Below are positions 1-8,945 of a DNA stretch of 64,000 bases, piece by piece. The position numbers and the translations under genes are program-made. Within the stretch, counting starts at the first letter, position 1, and every line of letters begins with the position of its first letter. Below the pieces are notes generated by a model. That model saw only the letters and a list, made by a program, of their open reading frames with translations, had not been told where the DNA came from and did not search any database. Source of the DNA: Taklimakanibacter lacteus (GTDB lineage Bacteria > Pseudomonadota > Alphaproteobacteria > Rhizobiales > Aestuariivirgaceae); assembly GCA_003576695.1 (NCBI GenBank), contig QOZQ01000004.1:62001-126000 (forward strand), read 5' to 3'.

Positions 1-83
1 TTGGGATAGAAGGTGCCGCGCCAGGGCTCGAAGGTCCAGCCTCCGATGCCGACACGGATATTGCCGTTCTGAGTCTTGGCCAT
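1..83 (-). CDS. DUF72 domain protein (YecE family), N-terminal fragment
   Basis: Leftward gene cut by the window edge; only the first 27 codons are present. From the ATG at 83 they read MAKTQNGNIRVGIGGWTFEP and continue WRGTFYP, which is the typical start of DUF72 (TIM-barrel-like) proteins. A GGGAG sequence lies just upstream of the start. DUF72 has no firmly established biochemical role. It diverges from nothing visible; the TetR gene lies upstream in the same orientation. Confidence 0.75.
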   Translation of the reverse strand, partial: MAKTQNGNIRVGIGGWTFEPWRGTFYP

Positions 84-140
84 GACATGCTCCCGGAAAA
101 TTCGCCAGCTTCGGGAGAGGATACTTAAGTGCCCCTGCTG

Positions 141-803
141 TCAATGTTTGGCAGCAGTCGCGCCATAGGCCTTGAGGAAGGTCTTCACCGCCACGGCGGC
201 GGACTTCCGGACTTGCGCTTCCGACGGCTTGTCGCCGAGAAGCGTGCCGATATAGAGATCGGAATTGACCAGCGCCTGGAACTGGCGCGCGGCGATGTCG
301 GGATCATCGATCTCGAGATAGCCCGCATGGTGGAGCCTGGCGAAACGCGCGCCGATCGCGGTCCAGGCGCGCTCGGGCCCAAGCTCGCGCCAGGGGGCGA
401 AGAGCTCGGGATAGCGCCGGCCCTCGGCCTGGATCAGCTTACGCAACGCGATGCAGTCATTGTTGCACATGCAGTTGCAGGCGAGGCGCATGGCGAAATC
501 GACAAGCTCGGCCTCGAGATCGGCCGGGTTGTCGGGAAAGCTCGATATCGCCGCGAACAGGCCGGCATTGGCGCGCTCGGTCAGATCCTTGACGACCGCG
601 ATAAAGAGTTTCTCCTTGTCGCCATAATGATTGTAGATAGTCTGGCGCGAGACGCCCGCTTCCGCGGCAATAAGCTCGAGGCTGGCGCTCGCAAATCCAT
701 CCCGGCAGAAAACGATGGAAGCCGCTTCGAGGACCGAAAGCCGCTTGGCGATATGGCTCCGCGGATGTGGGGTCGCCTGGCTGATGCTGCCCGTATCTGT
801 CAT
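141..803 (-). CDS. TetR/AcrR family transcriptional regulator
   Basis: A 220-residue protein with an N-terminal TetR helix-turn-helix (around residues 20-65, with SLELIAAEAGVSRQTIYNHY followed by GDKEKLF) and a C-terminal ligand-binding domain. The ATG at 803 was chosen over the TTG at 854 because a GAGA-type ribosome site precedes it and the TTG lies inside a likely operator. It is transcribed away from the Bcr/CflA-type efflux gene at 992, so it probably represses that pump and itself. A CNCMCNND segment near the middle is cysteine-rich, as in a TetR subgroup with a C-terminal AefR-like domain; its ligand is unknown. Confidence 0.88.
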   Translation of the reverse strand: MTDTGSISQATPHPRSHIAKRLSVLEAASIVFCRDGFASASLELIAAEAGVSRQTIYNHYGDKEKLFIAVVKDLTERANAGLFAAISSFPDNPADLEAELVDFAMRLACNCMCNNDCIALRKLIQAEGRRYPELFAPWRELGPERAWTAIGARFARLHHAGYLEIDDPDIAARQFQALVNSDLYIGTLLGDKPSEAQVRKSAAVAVKTFLKAYGATAAKH

Positions 804-846
804 TTCGTCTCTGTATGTTGCACGGATGATAAAAGAGCTTGACTGT

Positions 847-883
847 TTTGACAACTATGTCCAATAATTTGGGCTAAGTTGTC
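847..883. promoter_or_regulatory. Candidate TetR operator/divergent promoter
   Basis: The gap between the TetR and MFS genes contains GACAACTATGTC (850-861; GACA/TGTC arms) and, 17 bases on, AGTTGTCC (878-884 region), which mirrors the ACAACT inside the first site. Inverted sites between a TetR gene and a divergent pump are the usual arrangement. Binding is inferred. Confidence 0.4.
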
Positions 884-991
884 CAGCGGTTTGCGAGCCA
901 GGCCCGCCGGCACCGATTTCAGATGGGAATTCAAGTGTTTCGACGACGCGAGAGGGAACGATCGCGTCTCAGGATATGGGAAGTGTCTGCC

Positions 992-2194
992 ATGCAAACG
1001 AGATTCGTCCGCAATGCCGTCATTCTGGGGCTGCTCTCGGCGATCGGTCCTTTCGCCATCGACATGTATCTGCCGGCGCTGCCCACGATCGGCCAGAACC
1101 TCAATGCCGATATCCGCTCGGTGCAGCTCAGCCTGATGCTGTTCTTCGTCTCCTTCGGCGCCTTCCAGCTCATCTTCGGGCCGATCTCCGACATGTTCGG
1201 GCGCAAGCTGCCGCTCTATATCGGCCTCATCCTGTTCGCCATCGGCGGCATAGGCTGCGCGCTGGCACCCGATATCACCACGCTCAATTTCTTCCGCTTC
1301 ATCCAGGGCATCGGCGCCTGCGCCGGCATGGTCATCCCGCGCGCGGTGGTGCGTGACCTCCATACCGGCATCGATGCGGCGCGCATGATGTCGCTGCTCA
1401 TGCTGGTGTTCAGCATCTCGCCGATCCTGGCCCCGGTCACCGGCAGCCTGGTCATCAGCCTCGCCGACTGGCGTGCCGTGTTCTGGGTGGTGACGGTCGC
1501 GGCCGTGCTCGGCTTCATCATGATCGCCACCATGCTGCCTGAGACGCGGCCCAAGGAATTGCGCGTCGCCAGCGGCGTCGGCACGGCGCTCTCCGGCTAC
1601 CGGCTGCTGCTCGGCGACTGGAATTTCCTGGCGCTCTCCTTCATCGGCGGCTTCGGCATAGCGAGCTTCTTCTCCTATCTCGCCAATTCGCCCTTCGTGC
1701 TCATCGGCCATTTCGGCCTGTCGCCGACGCTCTACAGCGTGTTCTTCTCGATCAACGCGGTGTCGTTCTTCACCGTCGCGCAGTTCACCGGCAAGCTCGC
1801 CGACCGCTTCGGCCTGCGCAAGGTGGTGCGCATCGCCGTGGTCGGCTATTTCGCCGCCATGGCCCTCCTGTTCGCACTCACCGCGTCGGGGGTCGACCGG
1901 CTCGACGTGCTCGCCGCCTGCCTGTTCGTGGGCTACGGCTTCCTCGGCCTCGTGATCCCGACCACCGCGGTGCTGGCCATGGAAGAGCATGGCGAGATCG
2001 CCGGCACGGCCTCGGCGCTGATGGGAACCCTGCATTTCGTCACCGGGGCGGTGGCGGTCGCCGTCATCGGCCTCTTTGCCGATGGGACGGTGCTGCCCAT
2101 GGTCACCGGCATTGCCGCCTGCGCGCTGATCACTTTCATCCTGTCGCAGGTGGCGTTGCGTCAAAGGCGTGTGGCGGAAGTTCCGGCCGAATAA
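992..2194 (+). CDS. Bcr/CflA-type MFS multidrug efflux transporter
   Basis: A 400-residue inner-membrane protein of the major facilitator superfamily with about twelve hydrophobic segments. The N-terminal AIDMYLPALP is characteristic of the Bcr/CflA drug-resistance branch, and the loop DMFGRK between helices 2 and 3 matches the MFS motif A. The ATG at 992 (MQTRFVRNAV) is preferred: the 23 residues upstream of it are highly charged and unlike a transporter N-terminus, and GGGAAG precedes it. Proton-driven export of a drug or metabolite is expected; the substrate is unknown. Divergent from, and probably repressed by, the TetR protein. Confidence 0.9.
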   Translation: MQTRFVRNAVILGLLSAIGPFAIDMYLPALPTIGQNLNADIRSVQLSLMLFFVSFGAFQLIFGPISDMFGRKLPLYIGLILFAIGGIGCALAPDITTLNFFRFIQGIGACAGMVIPRAVVRDLHTGIDAARMMSLLMLVFSISPILAPVTGSLVISLADWRAVFWVVTVAAVLGFIMIATMLPETRPKELRVASGVGTALSGYRLLLGDWNFLALSFIGGFGIASFFSYLANSPFVLIGHFGLSPTLYSVFFSINAVSFFTVAQFTGKLADRFGLRKVVRIAVVGYFAAMALLFALTASGVDRLDVLAACLFVGYGFLGLVIPTTAVLAMEEHGEIAGTASALMGTLHFVTGAVAVAVIGLFADGTVLPMVTGIAACALITFILSQVALRQRRVAEVPAE

Positions 2195-2386
2195 TTCGCG
2201 GGAGACACGGAACCACATTTGAGGCTTCGCGTTTTCAGGAAGTCTCAGCGGAAGGAGCCGTCCCGCAGCTGAGGCAGGGCTCGCTCCAGAGATCAGATCT
2301 GTGGAGCGGGCCTTTCATTTGGACTGGCTTTTGACAAACCTCCGGAATTCGACGAGCTTGGCGCGCCACCGAGCAAGGGAGCTGTC

Positions 2387-3322
2387 ATGCGGGCCAAGTC
2401 GAAAGCCATCATCACCTGTGCGATAACGGGATCCATCCACACGCCGTCCATGTCGCCGCATCTGCCGGTGACGCCGAGCGACATCGCCGAGCAGGCGGTC
2501 GATGCCGGCAAGGCGGGGGCCGCGATCCTGCATCTGCATGCGCGTGACCCCAAGGACGGGCGGCCCTCGCCCTCGCCCGAGCTGTTTCTCGACTTCCTGC
2601 CGCGGATCAAGCAGGGGACGGACGCCATCATCAACATCACCACCGGCGGTGGGCAGGGCATGTCGCTCGACGAGCGGCTGGCGGCGGCGGAGCGTGCCTC
2701 GCCTGAAATGACCTCGCTCAATATGGGCACGATGAATTTCGGCCTGTTCCCGATGCTCAACCGCTACAAGGATTTCGCCCATGAATGGGAGCGCCAGCAT
2801 CTCGACCGCTCGCGCGACTTCATCTTCCGCAACACTTTCGGCGATATCGAGCAGGTGCTGCAGCGGCTGGGCGAGGGGCACGGCGTCAAGTTCGAATTCG
2901 AATGCTATGATGTCGGCCATCTCTACACGCTCGCCCATTTCCTCGACCGCAAGCTGGTCAAGCCGCCGCTCTTCGTGCAGACGATCTTCGGCATTCTGGG
3001 CGGCATCGGTCCCGATCCGCAGAATGTGCTCGTCATGCGCGACACGGCCGAACGCCTGTTCGGCGATCAGTATCACTGGTCGGTGCTGGCGGCCGGGCGC
3101 TTCCAATTGCCCTTCTGCACCATGGCGGCGACCATGGGTGCCAATGTGCGCGTCGGGCTCGAGGACAATCTCTTCATCGGCAAGGGCAAGCTCGCCAAAT
3201 CGAATGCCGAGCTCGTCGCCAAGATGCGGCACATATTGGAGGAGCTGTCGATCGACGTCGCTTCAGCCGACGAGGCGCGCCAGATGCTCGACCTCAAGGG
3301 CCCGCAGAATGTGAAGTTCTGA
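2387..3322 (+). CDS. BKACE family beta-keto acid cleavage enzyme (DUF849)
   Basis: A 311-residue protein of the BKACE/DUF849 family (founding member Kce, 3-keto-5-aminohexanoate cleavage enzyme). The family condenses acetyl-CoA with a beta-keto acid to give a CoA ester and acetoacetate, using a divalent metal. The N-terminal AIITCAITGSIHTP, the metal-binding HLHAR segment and the GGIGPDP loop are visible, and length is normal for the family. It stands alone on the forward strand, so the keto-acid substrate cannot be deduced from neighbours. Family assignment is firm; specificity is not. Confidence 0.9.
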   Translation: MRAKSKAIITCAITGSIHTPSMSPHLPVTPSDIAEQAVDAGKAGAAILHLHARDPKDGRPSPSPELFLDFLPRIKQGTDAIINITTGGGQGMSLDERLAAAERASPEMTSLNMGTMNFGLFPMLNRYKDFAHEWERQHLDRSRDFIFRNTFGDIEQVLQRLGEGHGVKFEFECYDVGHLYTLAHFLDRKLVKPPLFVQTIFGILGGIGPDPQNVLVMRDTAERLFGDQYHWSVLAAGRFQLPFCTMAATMGANVRVGLEDNLFIGKGKLAKSNAELVAKMRHILEELSIDVASADEARQMLDLKGPQNVKF

Positions 3323-3345
3323 TGCTGACGATCACTTCTCCCATT

Positions 3346-3448
3346 CCGTCATCCCGGCGAAAGCCGGGATCCATTAAACTCGCGAAATAGAGCAGCGCCG
3401 CCCGGACGGCTCCTATTCAGTGGATCCCGGCTTTCGCCGGGATGACGG
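3346..3448. repeat. Palindromic repeat (REP-like), copy 1
   Basis: A perfect 28-base inverted repeat: left arm 3346-3373 begins CCGTCATCCCGGCG, and right arm 3421-3448 is its exact reverse complement, with a 47-base spacer. It lies between the convergent BKACE and GNAT genes and could also terminate both transcripts. A second copy with the same arm sequence is at 25850-25953. Confidence 0.85.
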
Positions 3449-3465
3449 AAAAGAGGGAAGGCTGA

Positions 3466-4080
3466 TCATTTCTCGATGATCGCCACATGCGGGGCGGCTT
3501 CGCGGGGCATATGGCCGGTGAGGCGCGGATCGGGATGGACCTCGACCTGCACGTCATAAGGCGTGAAGCCCGAGCGCCTGTAGAAGCCGATAGCCGCCGG
3601 GTGATCGAACGTGCAGGTATGCACCCAGAAGCGCTTGATCGGCCGCGCCCAGGCGCGGCGAATGGCTTGCGTCATCAGGAAACGGCCGGCGCCCTTGCCG
3701 ATCTCCTGCGGCACGAGACCGAAGAAGGAGAGCTCGCATTCGCCAGGGCTGGTGAAATCGAGCTCGAGCAGGCCGGCGACGGCCTCGGCGCGGAACAGGC
3801 GATAGATCTCGACATCGGGATTGCGGAAGATGCCCTGAAGCCTCTCATCCGCCATGAACAGGCGCGACTGCCATAGCCAGGCCTCGCCGACCGTCCTGAA
3901 GAGCGCGCGATAGGCGGCGGGATCGGGATCCTGCCATTGGCGGATCGACAGATCGTCTGCCTGAATTTGCGGCAGCATACCGGGTCTGGATTTCATCTCC
4001 AGGAAGGTCGCGACATTGGCGACATGGCCAGGGGGAAGGGGTGAATAGCCCGGGGGCAGCGGCGGATTGGCAGGCGTCAT
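3466..4080 (-). CDS. GNAT family N-acetyltransferase
   Basis: A 204-residue GNAT protein. The acetyl-CoA binding region (VPQEIGKGAGRFLM) and the following FYRRSGF segment are recognisable. The ATG at 4080 (MTPANPPLPPGYSP) was chosen because a longer reading would run into the SDR gene in a shadow frame. It is downstream of the SDR on the same strand with a 52-base gap, so it may be the last gene of the sugar operon. The substrate is unknown. Confidence 0.82.
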   Translation of the reverse strand: MTPANPPLPPGYSPLPPGHVANVATFLEMKSRPGMLPQIQADDLSIRQWQDPDPAAYRALFRTVGEAWLWQSRLFMADERLQGIFRNPDVEIYRLFRAEAVAGLLELDFTSPGECELSFFGLVPQEIGKGAGRFLMTQAIRRAWARPIKRFWVHTCTFDHPAAIGFYRRSGFTPYDVQVEVHPDPRLTGHMPREAAPHVAIIEK

Positions 4081-4132
4081 GGGCGTGTAACCAGCTGTTG
4101 CGCGCCGGCTTGTCAAGCCAAGGGATGCCGCA

Positions 4133-4882
4133 TCACAGGCTGACCGACAATCCGCCATCGACGGCGAGCACATGGCCGTTGACATAGGAGGCGGCATCGG
4201 AGGCGAGGAACACCACAGCACCGCCAAGCTCGGACGGCCTGGCCCAGCGTCCCGCCGGGGTGCGGCTTTCAACCCAGGCCGTGAAGGCCTTGTCCTCAAG
4301 CAAGGCGGTGTTGAGCTCGGTGGCGAAATAGCCGGGCGCCAGAGCATTCACCGTGACGCCGTGGCGTCCGATCTCGGCGGCCATGGAGCGGGTGAGTCCG
4401 TGAAGGCCGGCCTTCGCCGCCACATAGGCGTGAATCGTCGGGCGACCGAGGATCGCCGCCACCGATCCGGTATTGATGATGCGGCCGAATTTGTTGGGCA
4501 GCATCAGCTTCGCCGCATCACGCGCAAGGCGGAAGCAGGCGGAGAGATTGACGGCGATGACGCGGTCGAAATCCGCATCCTCCCACTCGGTGAGAGGCTT
4601 GCGGTGCTGGATGCCGGCATTGTTGACGAGGATGTCGAGCTTGCCATGTTTCGCGACGAGCTTCGCCAGGCCATCGCGGCATTGCGCCGCGTCGGTCACA
4701 TCGAAAGCCGAATGATCGGCGCCGAGCTTCTTCGCGGCATCGGCCAGCGATTTCGCATCGCGCGCATTGAGCACGACGGTGGCGCCATGCTCGGCCAGGG
4801 CTTCCGCCATGGCGAAGCCAAGCCCACGCGAGGCGCCGGTGACCAGGGCGACGCGTCCGGCGAGAGAGAAACGATCGGTCAT
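4133..4882 (-). CDS. SDR family oxidoreductase (gluconate 5-dehydrogenase-like)
   Basis: A 249-residue classical short-chain dehydrogenase. It has the TGASRGLG dinucleotide motif near residue 15, NNAG near 86, and the catalytic Y-x-x-x-K as YVAAK near 152. Overall it resembles gluconate 5-dehydrogenase/3-oxoacyl reductase types. It follows the sugar-binding protein gene by 70 bases on the same strand, so oxidation or reduction of the imported sugar or polyol is the likely job. The exact substrate is an inference. Confidence 0.85.
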   Translation of the reverse strand: MTDRFSLAGRVALVTGASRGLGFAMAEALAEHGATVVLNARDAKSLADAAKKLGADHSAFDVTDAAQCRDGLAKLVAKHGKLDILVNNAGIQHRKPLTEWEDADFDRVIAVNLSACFRLARDAAKLMLPNKFGRIINTGSVAAILGRPTIHAYVAAKAGLHGLTRSMAAEIGRHGVTVNALAPGYFATELNTALLEDKAFTAWVESRTPAGRWARPSELGGAVVFLASDAASYVNGHVLAVDGGLSVSL

Positions 4883-4952
4883 TTGCGGGATTTCGAAATG
4901 AGGGACATGAGAAAGCAGGCGGGATCACCCCGCCTGCTTCAGTTCATCGCGC

Positions 4953-5957
4953 TTATTTGCCGATACAGGTGTCGGCGGTCTCCGGCGTGCAGACATCGAG
5001 GCCGGTATAGGTCGGATCGGCGACCGACTTGCCGTCCTTGAGGTCCTTCAGGAAGAACATCGACTTGTAGCCCATCTCGAAGGGACGCTGGCCGACCTGG
5101 CCCTTGGAGAGGCCGTCCTTCATCAGCTCCATCTGCACGGGCAGCGTGTCGGCGACGACAAGGGCGAGAGCGCCGGAGGCGATCTTGTCCTTGTAGGGCT
5201 CGACCGCCTTGCGATAGGCCTCGGGCACGAATTGCGGGAAGCCGCCGGTCGGCACGAAGGCGTCGAGATCGGGATATTTCGCCAGCGTATCTTCGAGTTG
5301 CGCCACCGAGCGCGGGAAGTCGTCATCGGTGTAGAGCGGGCAGCCCTCCGCTTCCTTCCAGCCATTCTCGCCATTGAGCCGGTCGCCAGGAGAGGCGGCA
5401 CTCTGCTTGCCGGACAGCGTGTCGCGAATGCCCTGCATGCGCTCATTGTGGTTGGCGGCCGCCGCACCACCCGACTGGATGCAGATCGTGCCGCCCTTCG
5501 GCTTGATCTGCATCACGATCTTGGCGAGGTTGACGCCGATGTCATAGTTCTTCGTGCCGACATAGGCGACGCGCAGATCCTTGCTCTCGGGCAGGAGATC
5601 GGAGTCCCAGGTGAGGACCGGGATGCCGGCCGCCTTGGCCTGCTGCAGAGCGCCCGCCATGGCCGCCGCGTTGGACGGCGACACGGCGATGCCGGCGACG
5701 CCCTTGGCGATCAGGTCGTTGACGATCTGCACCTGCTCTTCGCCGCCGCCATGCTCGCCGGGGCCGATATACATGCATTCGAAGGCGCCGTTCGATTCAG
5801 CTTCCGCCTTCTTGCAGCCATCGCGCGCCTGGTCGAAGAACGGGTTGTTCATGTTCTTCGGCACAAGCGCCAAAGTCAGCTTGTCCGCGGCGGCGCCGGT
5901 GGCGCCGAGCGCCATGAGGCCGGCCACGATCGCGGTTCCCATCAGGTATTTCATCAT
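4953..5957 (-). CDS. Sugar ABC transporter periplasmic substrate-binding protein
   Basis: A 334-residue periplasmic-binding protein of the ribose/fructose (RbsB/FrcB) type with an N-terminal Sec signal peptide (MMKYLMGTAIVAGLMALGA, cleavage near GAAA-DK). The ATG at 5957 is preferred over 5963 because GGAGGA sits six bases upstream of 5957 but abuts 5963. The protein has the family's VSPSNA and TWDSD segments and two C-terminal cysteines (VCTPETADTC), possibly a disulfide. It is the third gene of the transporter operon after ATPase and permease, most like the rhizobial frc fructose/mannose/ribose system. Confidence 0.9.
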   Translation of the reverse strand: MMKYLMGTAIVAGLMALGATGAAADKLTLALVPKNMNNPFFDQARDGCKKAEAESNGAFECMYIGPGEHGGGEEQVQIVNDLIAKGVAGIAVSPSNAAAMAGALQQAKAAGIPVLTWDSDLLPESKDLRVAYVGTKNYDIGVNLAKIVMQIKPKGGTICIQSGGAAAANHNERMQGIRDTLSGKQSAASPGDRLNGENGWKEAEGCPLYTDDDFPRSVAQLEDTLAKYPDLDAFVPTGGFPQFVPEAYRKAVEPYKDKIASGALALVVADTLPVQMELMKDGLSKGQVGQRPFEMGYKSMFFLKDLKDGKSVADPTYTGLDVCTPETADTCIGK

Positions 5958-5988
5958 GCTCATTCCTCCAATGTTCATTCTGGTCAGG

Positions 5989-7005
5989 CTAGGCACGTGA
6001 GCGTCCGCGGATCCGTTCCAGATAGACCGCGAGGACGATAAACAGGCCGACAAAGGCGCCCTGCCAATTGGCATCGACGCCCGCCATCAAGAGGCCGTTG
6101 CGGATGACTTCGATCAAGGCGGCGCCGATGAAGGCGCCATAGGCGGTGCCGGCGCCGCCCATGAGATCGGCGCCGCCAATGACGGTCGAGGCGATGACGC
6201 GCAGCTCATAGCCGATGCCGAGCGCATTGATGGCCGAGCCCTGCCAGCCGAGGATCAGGATGGAAGACAGCGCCGCCATGCAGGCCGAGAGCACATAGAC
6301 CTGGAACTTCATGCGCTTGACCGGCACGCCGGTGAGCTGGGCTGCCTGCTCATTGCCGCCGATGGCGAAGAGCCGGCGCCCCCAGGATGTGTAATTGAAC
6401 ACGAAGCCGAAGATGAAGGTGAGAAGGATCAGCACCCAGACCGGATTGGCGATGCCGAGGATCTGACCGCCGCCGATCTCCAGCACCACCGCCTTGTCGG
6501 GGCCGAAATCGGTGATCATGCGGTTGCCGGAGAGGATCTGGGCGAAGGACCGCCCGGCGGCCAGCATGCCCAGAGTGACGACGAAAGGCGGCAGGCCGAT
6601 ATAGGCGATGATATAGCCGTTGATGGCGCCCAGCGCGGCGCCGGCCAGCATTCCGGCGGGGAGCGCGACCCACCAGGGATAATGCGCTTCCAGGATGACG
6701 CCGGCGACGATGCTGACGAAGCCCATGATCGAGCCGACCGAGAGATCGATGCCGCCGGTGATGATGACGGCCAGCATGCCCATCGCCATGATGCCGATGA
6801 AGGCGAAATTGCGCGTGATGTTGTAGAAATTGCGCTCCGTCGCATAGGCTGGCTCATAGAAGCTCATGAAGGCGATGATGGCGAACAGCGCCATGGTGAT
6901 CCAGAAGGGCTGGCTGGCGAACAGCCGCTGAATGAAGGTCGTCTGCTGGATGCCGACGACATCCTGGATCGAGACATTGGCGGCTTCGGCTTTTTCAGGC
7001 GGCAC
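5989..7005 (-). CDS. Sugar ABC transporter permease (RbsC/FrcC type)
   Basis: A 338-residue inner-membrane permease of the branched-chain/ribose type (BPD_transp_2), with many hydrophobic helices. The conserved GGIDLSVGS segment is present around residue 85, and the C-terminal GGAGTAYGAFIGA loop is typical. It overlaps the upstream ATPase gene by 11 bases and is followed after 31 bases by the binding protein, so it forms the transmembrane homodimer of this importer. Confidence 0.92.
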   Translation of the reverse strand: MPPEKAEAANVSIQDVVGIQQTTFIQRLFASQPFWITMALFAIIAFMSFYEPAYATERNFYNITRNFAFIGIMAMGMLAVIITGGIDLSVGSIMGFVSIVAGVILEAHYPWWVALPAGMLAGAALGAINGYIIAYIGLPPFVVTLGMLAAGRSFAQILSGNRMITDFGPDKAVVLEIGGGQILGIANPVWVLILLTFIFGFVFNYTSWGRRLFAIGGNEQAAQLTGVPVKRMKFQVYVLSACMAALSSILILGWQGSAINALGIGYELRVIASTVIGGADLMGGAGTAYGAFIGAALIEVIRNGLLMAGVDANWQGAFVGLFIVLAVYLERIRGRSRA

Positions 7006-7735
7006 GGATCGCTCCTGTGATGAGGCCGGTCACCTCTTCGGGGGTTGTGTGCTTGATCTCCTTGTCGGCCACCTTGGCGCCGCGGCGCATGACGATGACG
7101 CGGTCGGAGACGGCGAACACGTCGGGCATGCGGTGGCTGATGAGGACCACCGATATGCCCTGCTGCTTGAGGCGGCGGATGAGCGCCAAAACCTGCTCGA
7201 CCTGGCGCACGCTGATGGCGGCGGTCGGCTCATCCATGAGGACGAGCTTCGCCCTGGACAGGCGGGTGCGCGCGATGGCGACGGCCTGGCGCTGGCCGCC
7301 CGACATGCGGCGCACGATATCGCGCGGCCGGGTCTCCGACTGCAGCTCCTCGAAAAGCTCGCCCGCCTTCTTGAACATCGCGTCGTAGTTCATGACGCGG
7401 AAGGGCCAGATGCCCTTGCGGATCTCACGCCCGAGGAAGAGGTTCTCGGCCGCCGTGAGATTGTCGCACAGAGCGAGATCCTGATAGACGATCTCGATAC
7501 CCTTGGCGCGGGCGTCGAGCGGCTGGTTGAAATGCACCGTCTCGTCGCTGAGCACGATCTCGCCCGTGGTGGGCGGAAAATTGCCGGCGATGATCTTGAC
7601 CAGGGTCGACTTGCCGGCGCCATTGTCGCCCATGAGGCCGACGATCTCGCCCGGATGGATCTCGATATCCACCCCGTTCAGCGCATGGATCGCGCCGAAG
7701 GATTTGGTGATGCCCTTGAGCCTGAGCAGTGCCAT
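6995..7735 (-). CDS. Sugar ABC transporter ATP-binding protein, single domain (FrcA type)
   Basis: A 246-residue ABC ATPase with Walker A GDNGAGKST, signature MSGGQRQ and Walker B VLMDEPTAA. Unlike RbsA or XylG it has a single nucleotide-binding domain, as in rhizobial FrcA. The residues after Walker B read AISVRQ instead of the usual ALD/ALS D-loop, a feature of this sugar-importer branch. The ATG at 7735 was selected because GGAGGA lies nine bases upstream. First gene of the leftward operon ATPase-permease-binding protein-SDR. Confidence 0.9.
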   Translation of the reverse strand: MALLRLKGITKSFGAIHALNGVDIEIHPGEIVGLMGDNGAGKSTLVKIIAGNFPPTTGEIVLSDETVHFNQPLDARAKGIEIVYQDLALCDNLTAAENLFLGREIRKGIWPFRVMNYDAMFKKAGELFEELQSETRPRDIVRRMSGGQRQAVAIARTRLSRAKLVLMDEPTAAISVRQVEQVLALIRRLKQQGISVVLISHRMPDVFAVSDRVIVMRRGAKVADKEIKHTTPEEVTGLITGAIRAA

Positions 7736-7881
7736 TCCGGAGGGTCCTCCCATCACGCAGCGCTCTGCCGGCCTGCTTTACGAAAAACTACCCGGCCGGA
7801 ATTTTGCATGGCTTATGCGGACTTGTCGAGCGCCTTTGCGGCGGGTCCGGCATATTTGTCATACTAAAGACAACTCCCTCT

Positions 7882-7951
7882 CGTCATGGCCGGGCTTGAC
7901 GAGTTGGGGCAGAGCGCGCAACCCGGTTGTTGGATGGCCGGGGCCGTGACG
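7882..7951. repeat. Degenerate palindromic intergenic repeat
   Basis: In the gap between the sugar ATPase start and the hydroxylase stop, CGTCATGGCCGGGCTTGAC (from 7882) is mirrored imperfectly by GGATGGCCGGGGCCGTGACG (ending 7951). This resembles the CGTCATGGCCGGGCTTG-type dispersed repeats of Hyphomicrobiales. The arms no longer pair perfectly, so it is probably decayed. Confidence 0.45.
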
Positions 7952-7972
7952 AATGGGTAGGGCGGCGTCCGT

Positions 7973-8785
7973 CTAGTCGTCCGTATCCGACAGTTTTTCC
8001 AGATTCTGGTCGGCGCGGCGCGTGGCCGCCTCGAAGCGCTCTTCCATCGACTGCATGTTCTTCTTCGGCTCCTGATAGTAAGCCGTCATCTTGATCAAAG
8101 ACACGAAGGTCCTGTTGAGCACGCGTCCCCAGAATTTCATCGGACGGTCGAAGTCGAACAGCAGGATGACGCGTTCCTCATCCGTGTCGTTCCACACTTC
8201 ATGCTCATAGGTGTCGTCGAAGACGAAGATCTCGCCCGGGCGCCAGACCTGGACCTTGTCGGCGACGCGGATGCGGCACTTCTCCGCATCCTTCGGGATG
8301 ATCAAGCCGAGATGCGAGCGCAGGATGCCCTTGGATACGCCGCGATGGGCGGGAATGTGATAGCCCGGCCCCAGGATCGAGAACCAGGCGGTCTGCAGGT
8401 TGGGAATGCTCTCGAGGATCCGGGTGGAGAGCGGCGCCTGCTTGCAGTTCTTCTCGAGCTTGGTGCCGAAGCCGTAGAGAATGAAGGTGCGCCAGTTGTT
8501 GCCCTTGGCGATGCGCATCTGGTCGGGGGACACGTCCTGGAACAGCGGCACGGCTTCGCGGTGCTTCAGAATTTCCACGACCTCGGCGCGAATGCCTTCC
8601 CAATTGTCGACAAAGGGCTTGAGGAAGGGAAAATCCTTGTTGTCATGGATCGGCATGTCGCCGACCAGCGACTGACGGCCAAGGAAGTCGGCCAGCCCAC
8701 GGATCATGTTCTTGCCGAATTTCTTGATCTTCCTGCGGCGCTGCTTCTTAAGCTTCTGGCCCAGCGTCAAGTCGGTATTGGCCAT
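7973..8785 (-). CDS. Aspartyl/asparaginyl beta-hydroxylase domain protein (LpxO-like)
   Basis: A 270-residue Fe(II)/2-oxoglutarate dioxygenase-type protein of the aspartyl/asparaginyl beta-hydroxylase family. The iron/2OG core is visible as PAHRGVSKGILRSHLGL near residues 147-163 and FDDTYEHEVWN near 192-202. A strongly basic N-terminus (KKQRRRKIKKFGK) suggests membrane or nucleic-acid association. Bacterial members include LpxO, which 2-hydroxylates the acyl chains of lipid A. Because this window also encodes sphingolipid synthesis, a 2-hydroxylase for lipid acyl chains is possible, but nothing here proves it. Divergent from the DegT-type gene at 8946. Confidence 0.85.
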   Translation of the reverse strand: MANTDLTLGQKLKKQRRRKIKKFGKNMIRGLADFLGRQSLVGDMPIHDNKDFPFLKPFVDNWEGIRAEVVEILKHREAVPLFQDVSPDQMRIAKGNNWRTFILYGFGTKLEKNCKQAPLSTRILESIPNLQTAWFSILGPGYHIPAHRGVSKGILRSHLGLIIPKDAEKCRIRVADKVQVWRPGEIFVFDDTYEHEVWNDTDEERVILLFDFDRPMKFWGRVLNRTFVSLIKMTAYYQEPKKNMQSMEERFEAATRRADQNLEKLSDTDD

Positions 8786-8945
8786 TCTGTCCTCTTAAAC
8801 CATTGAAGGCATCCTTGCGGATGCCCCTCCATATAACATTCCAACCCGGTCATTCACCTTAAACTGTGTAACGGAAGTTGGCACACGGGCTGGCTTCGAG
8901 CTGGCTCTGGCGCTATGGGATGTCCGTCGAAAGGTATTTAGGCAA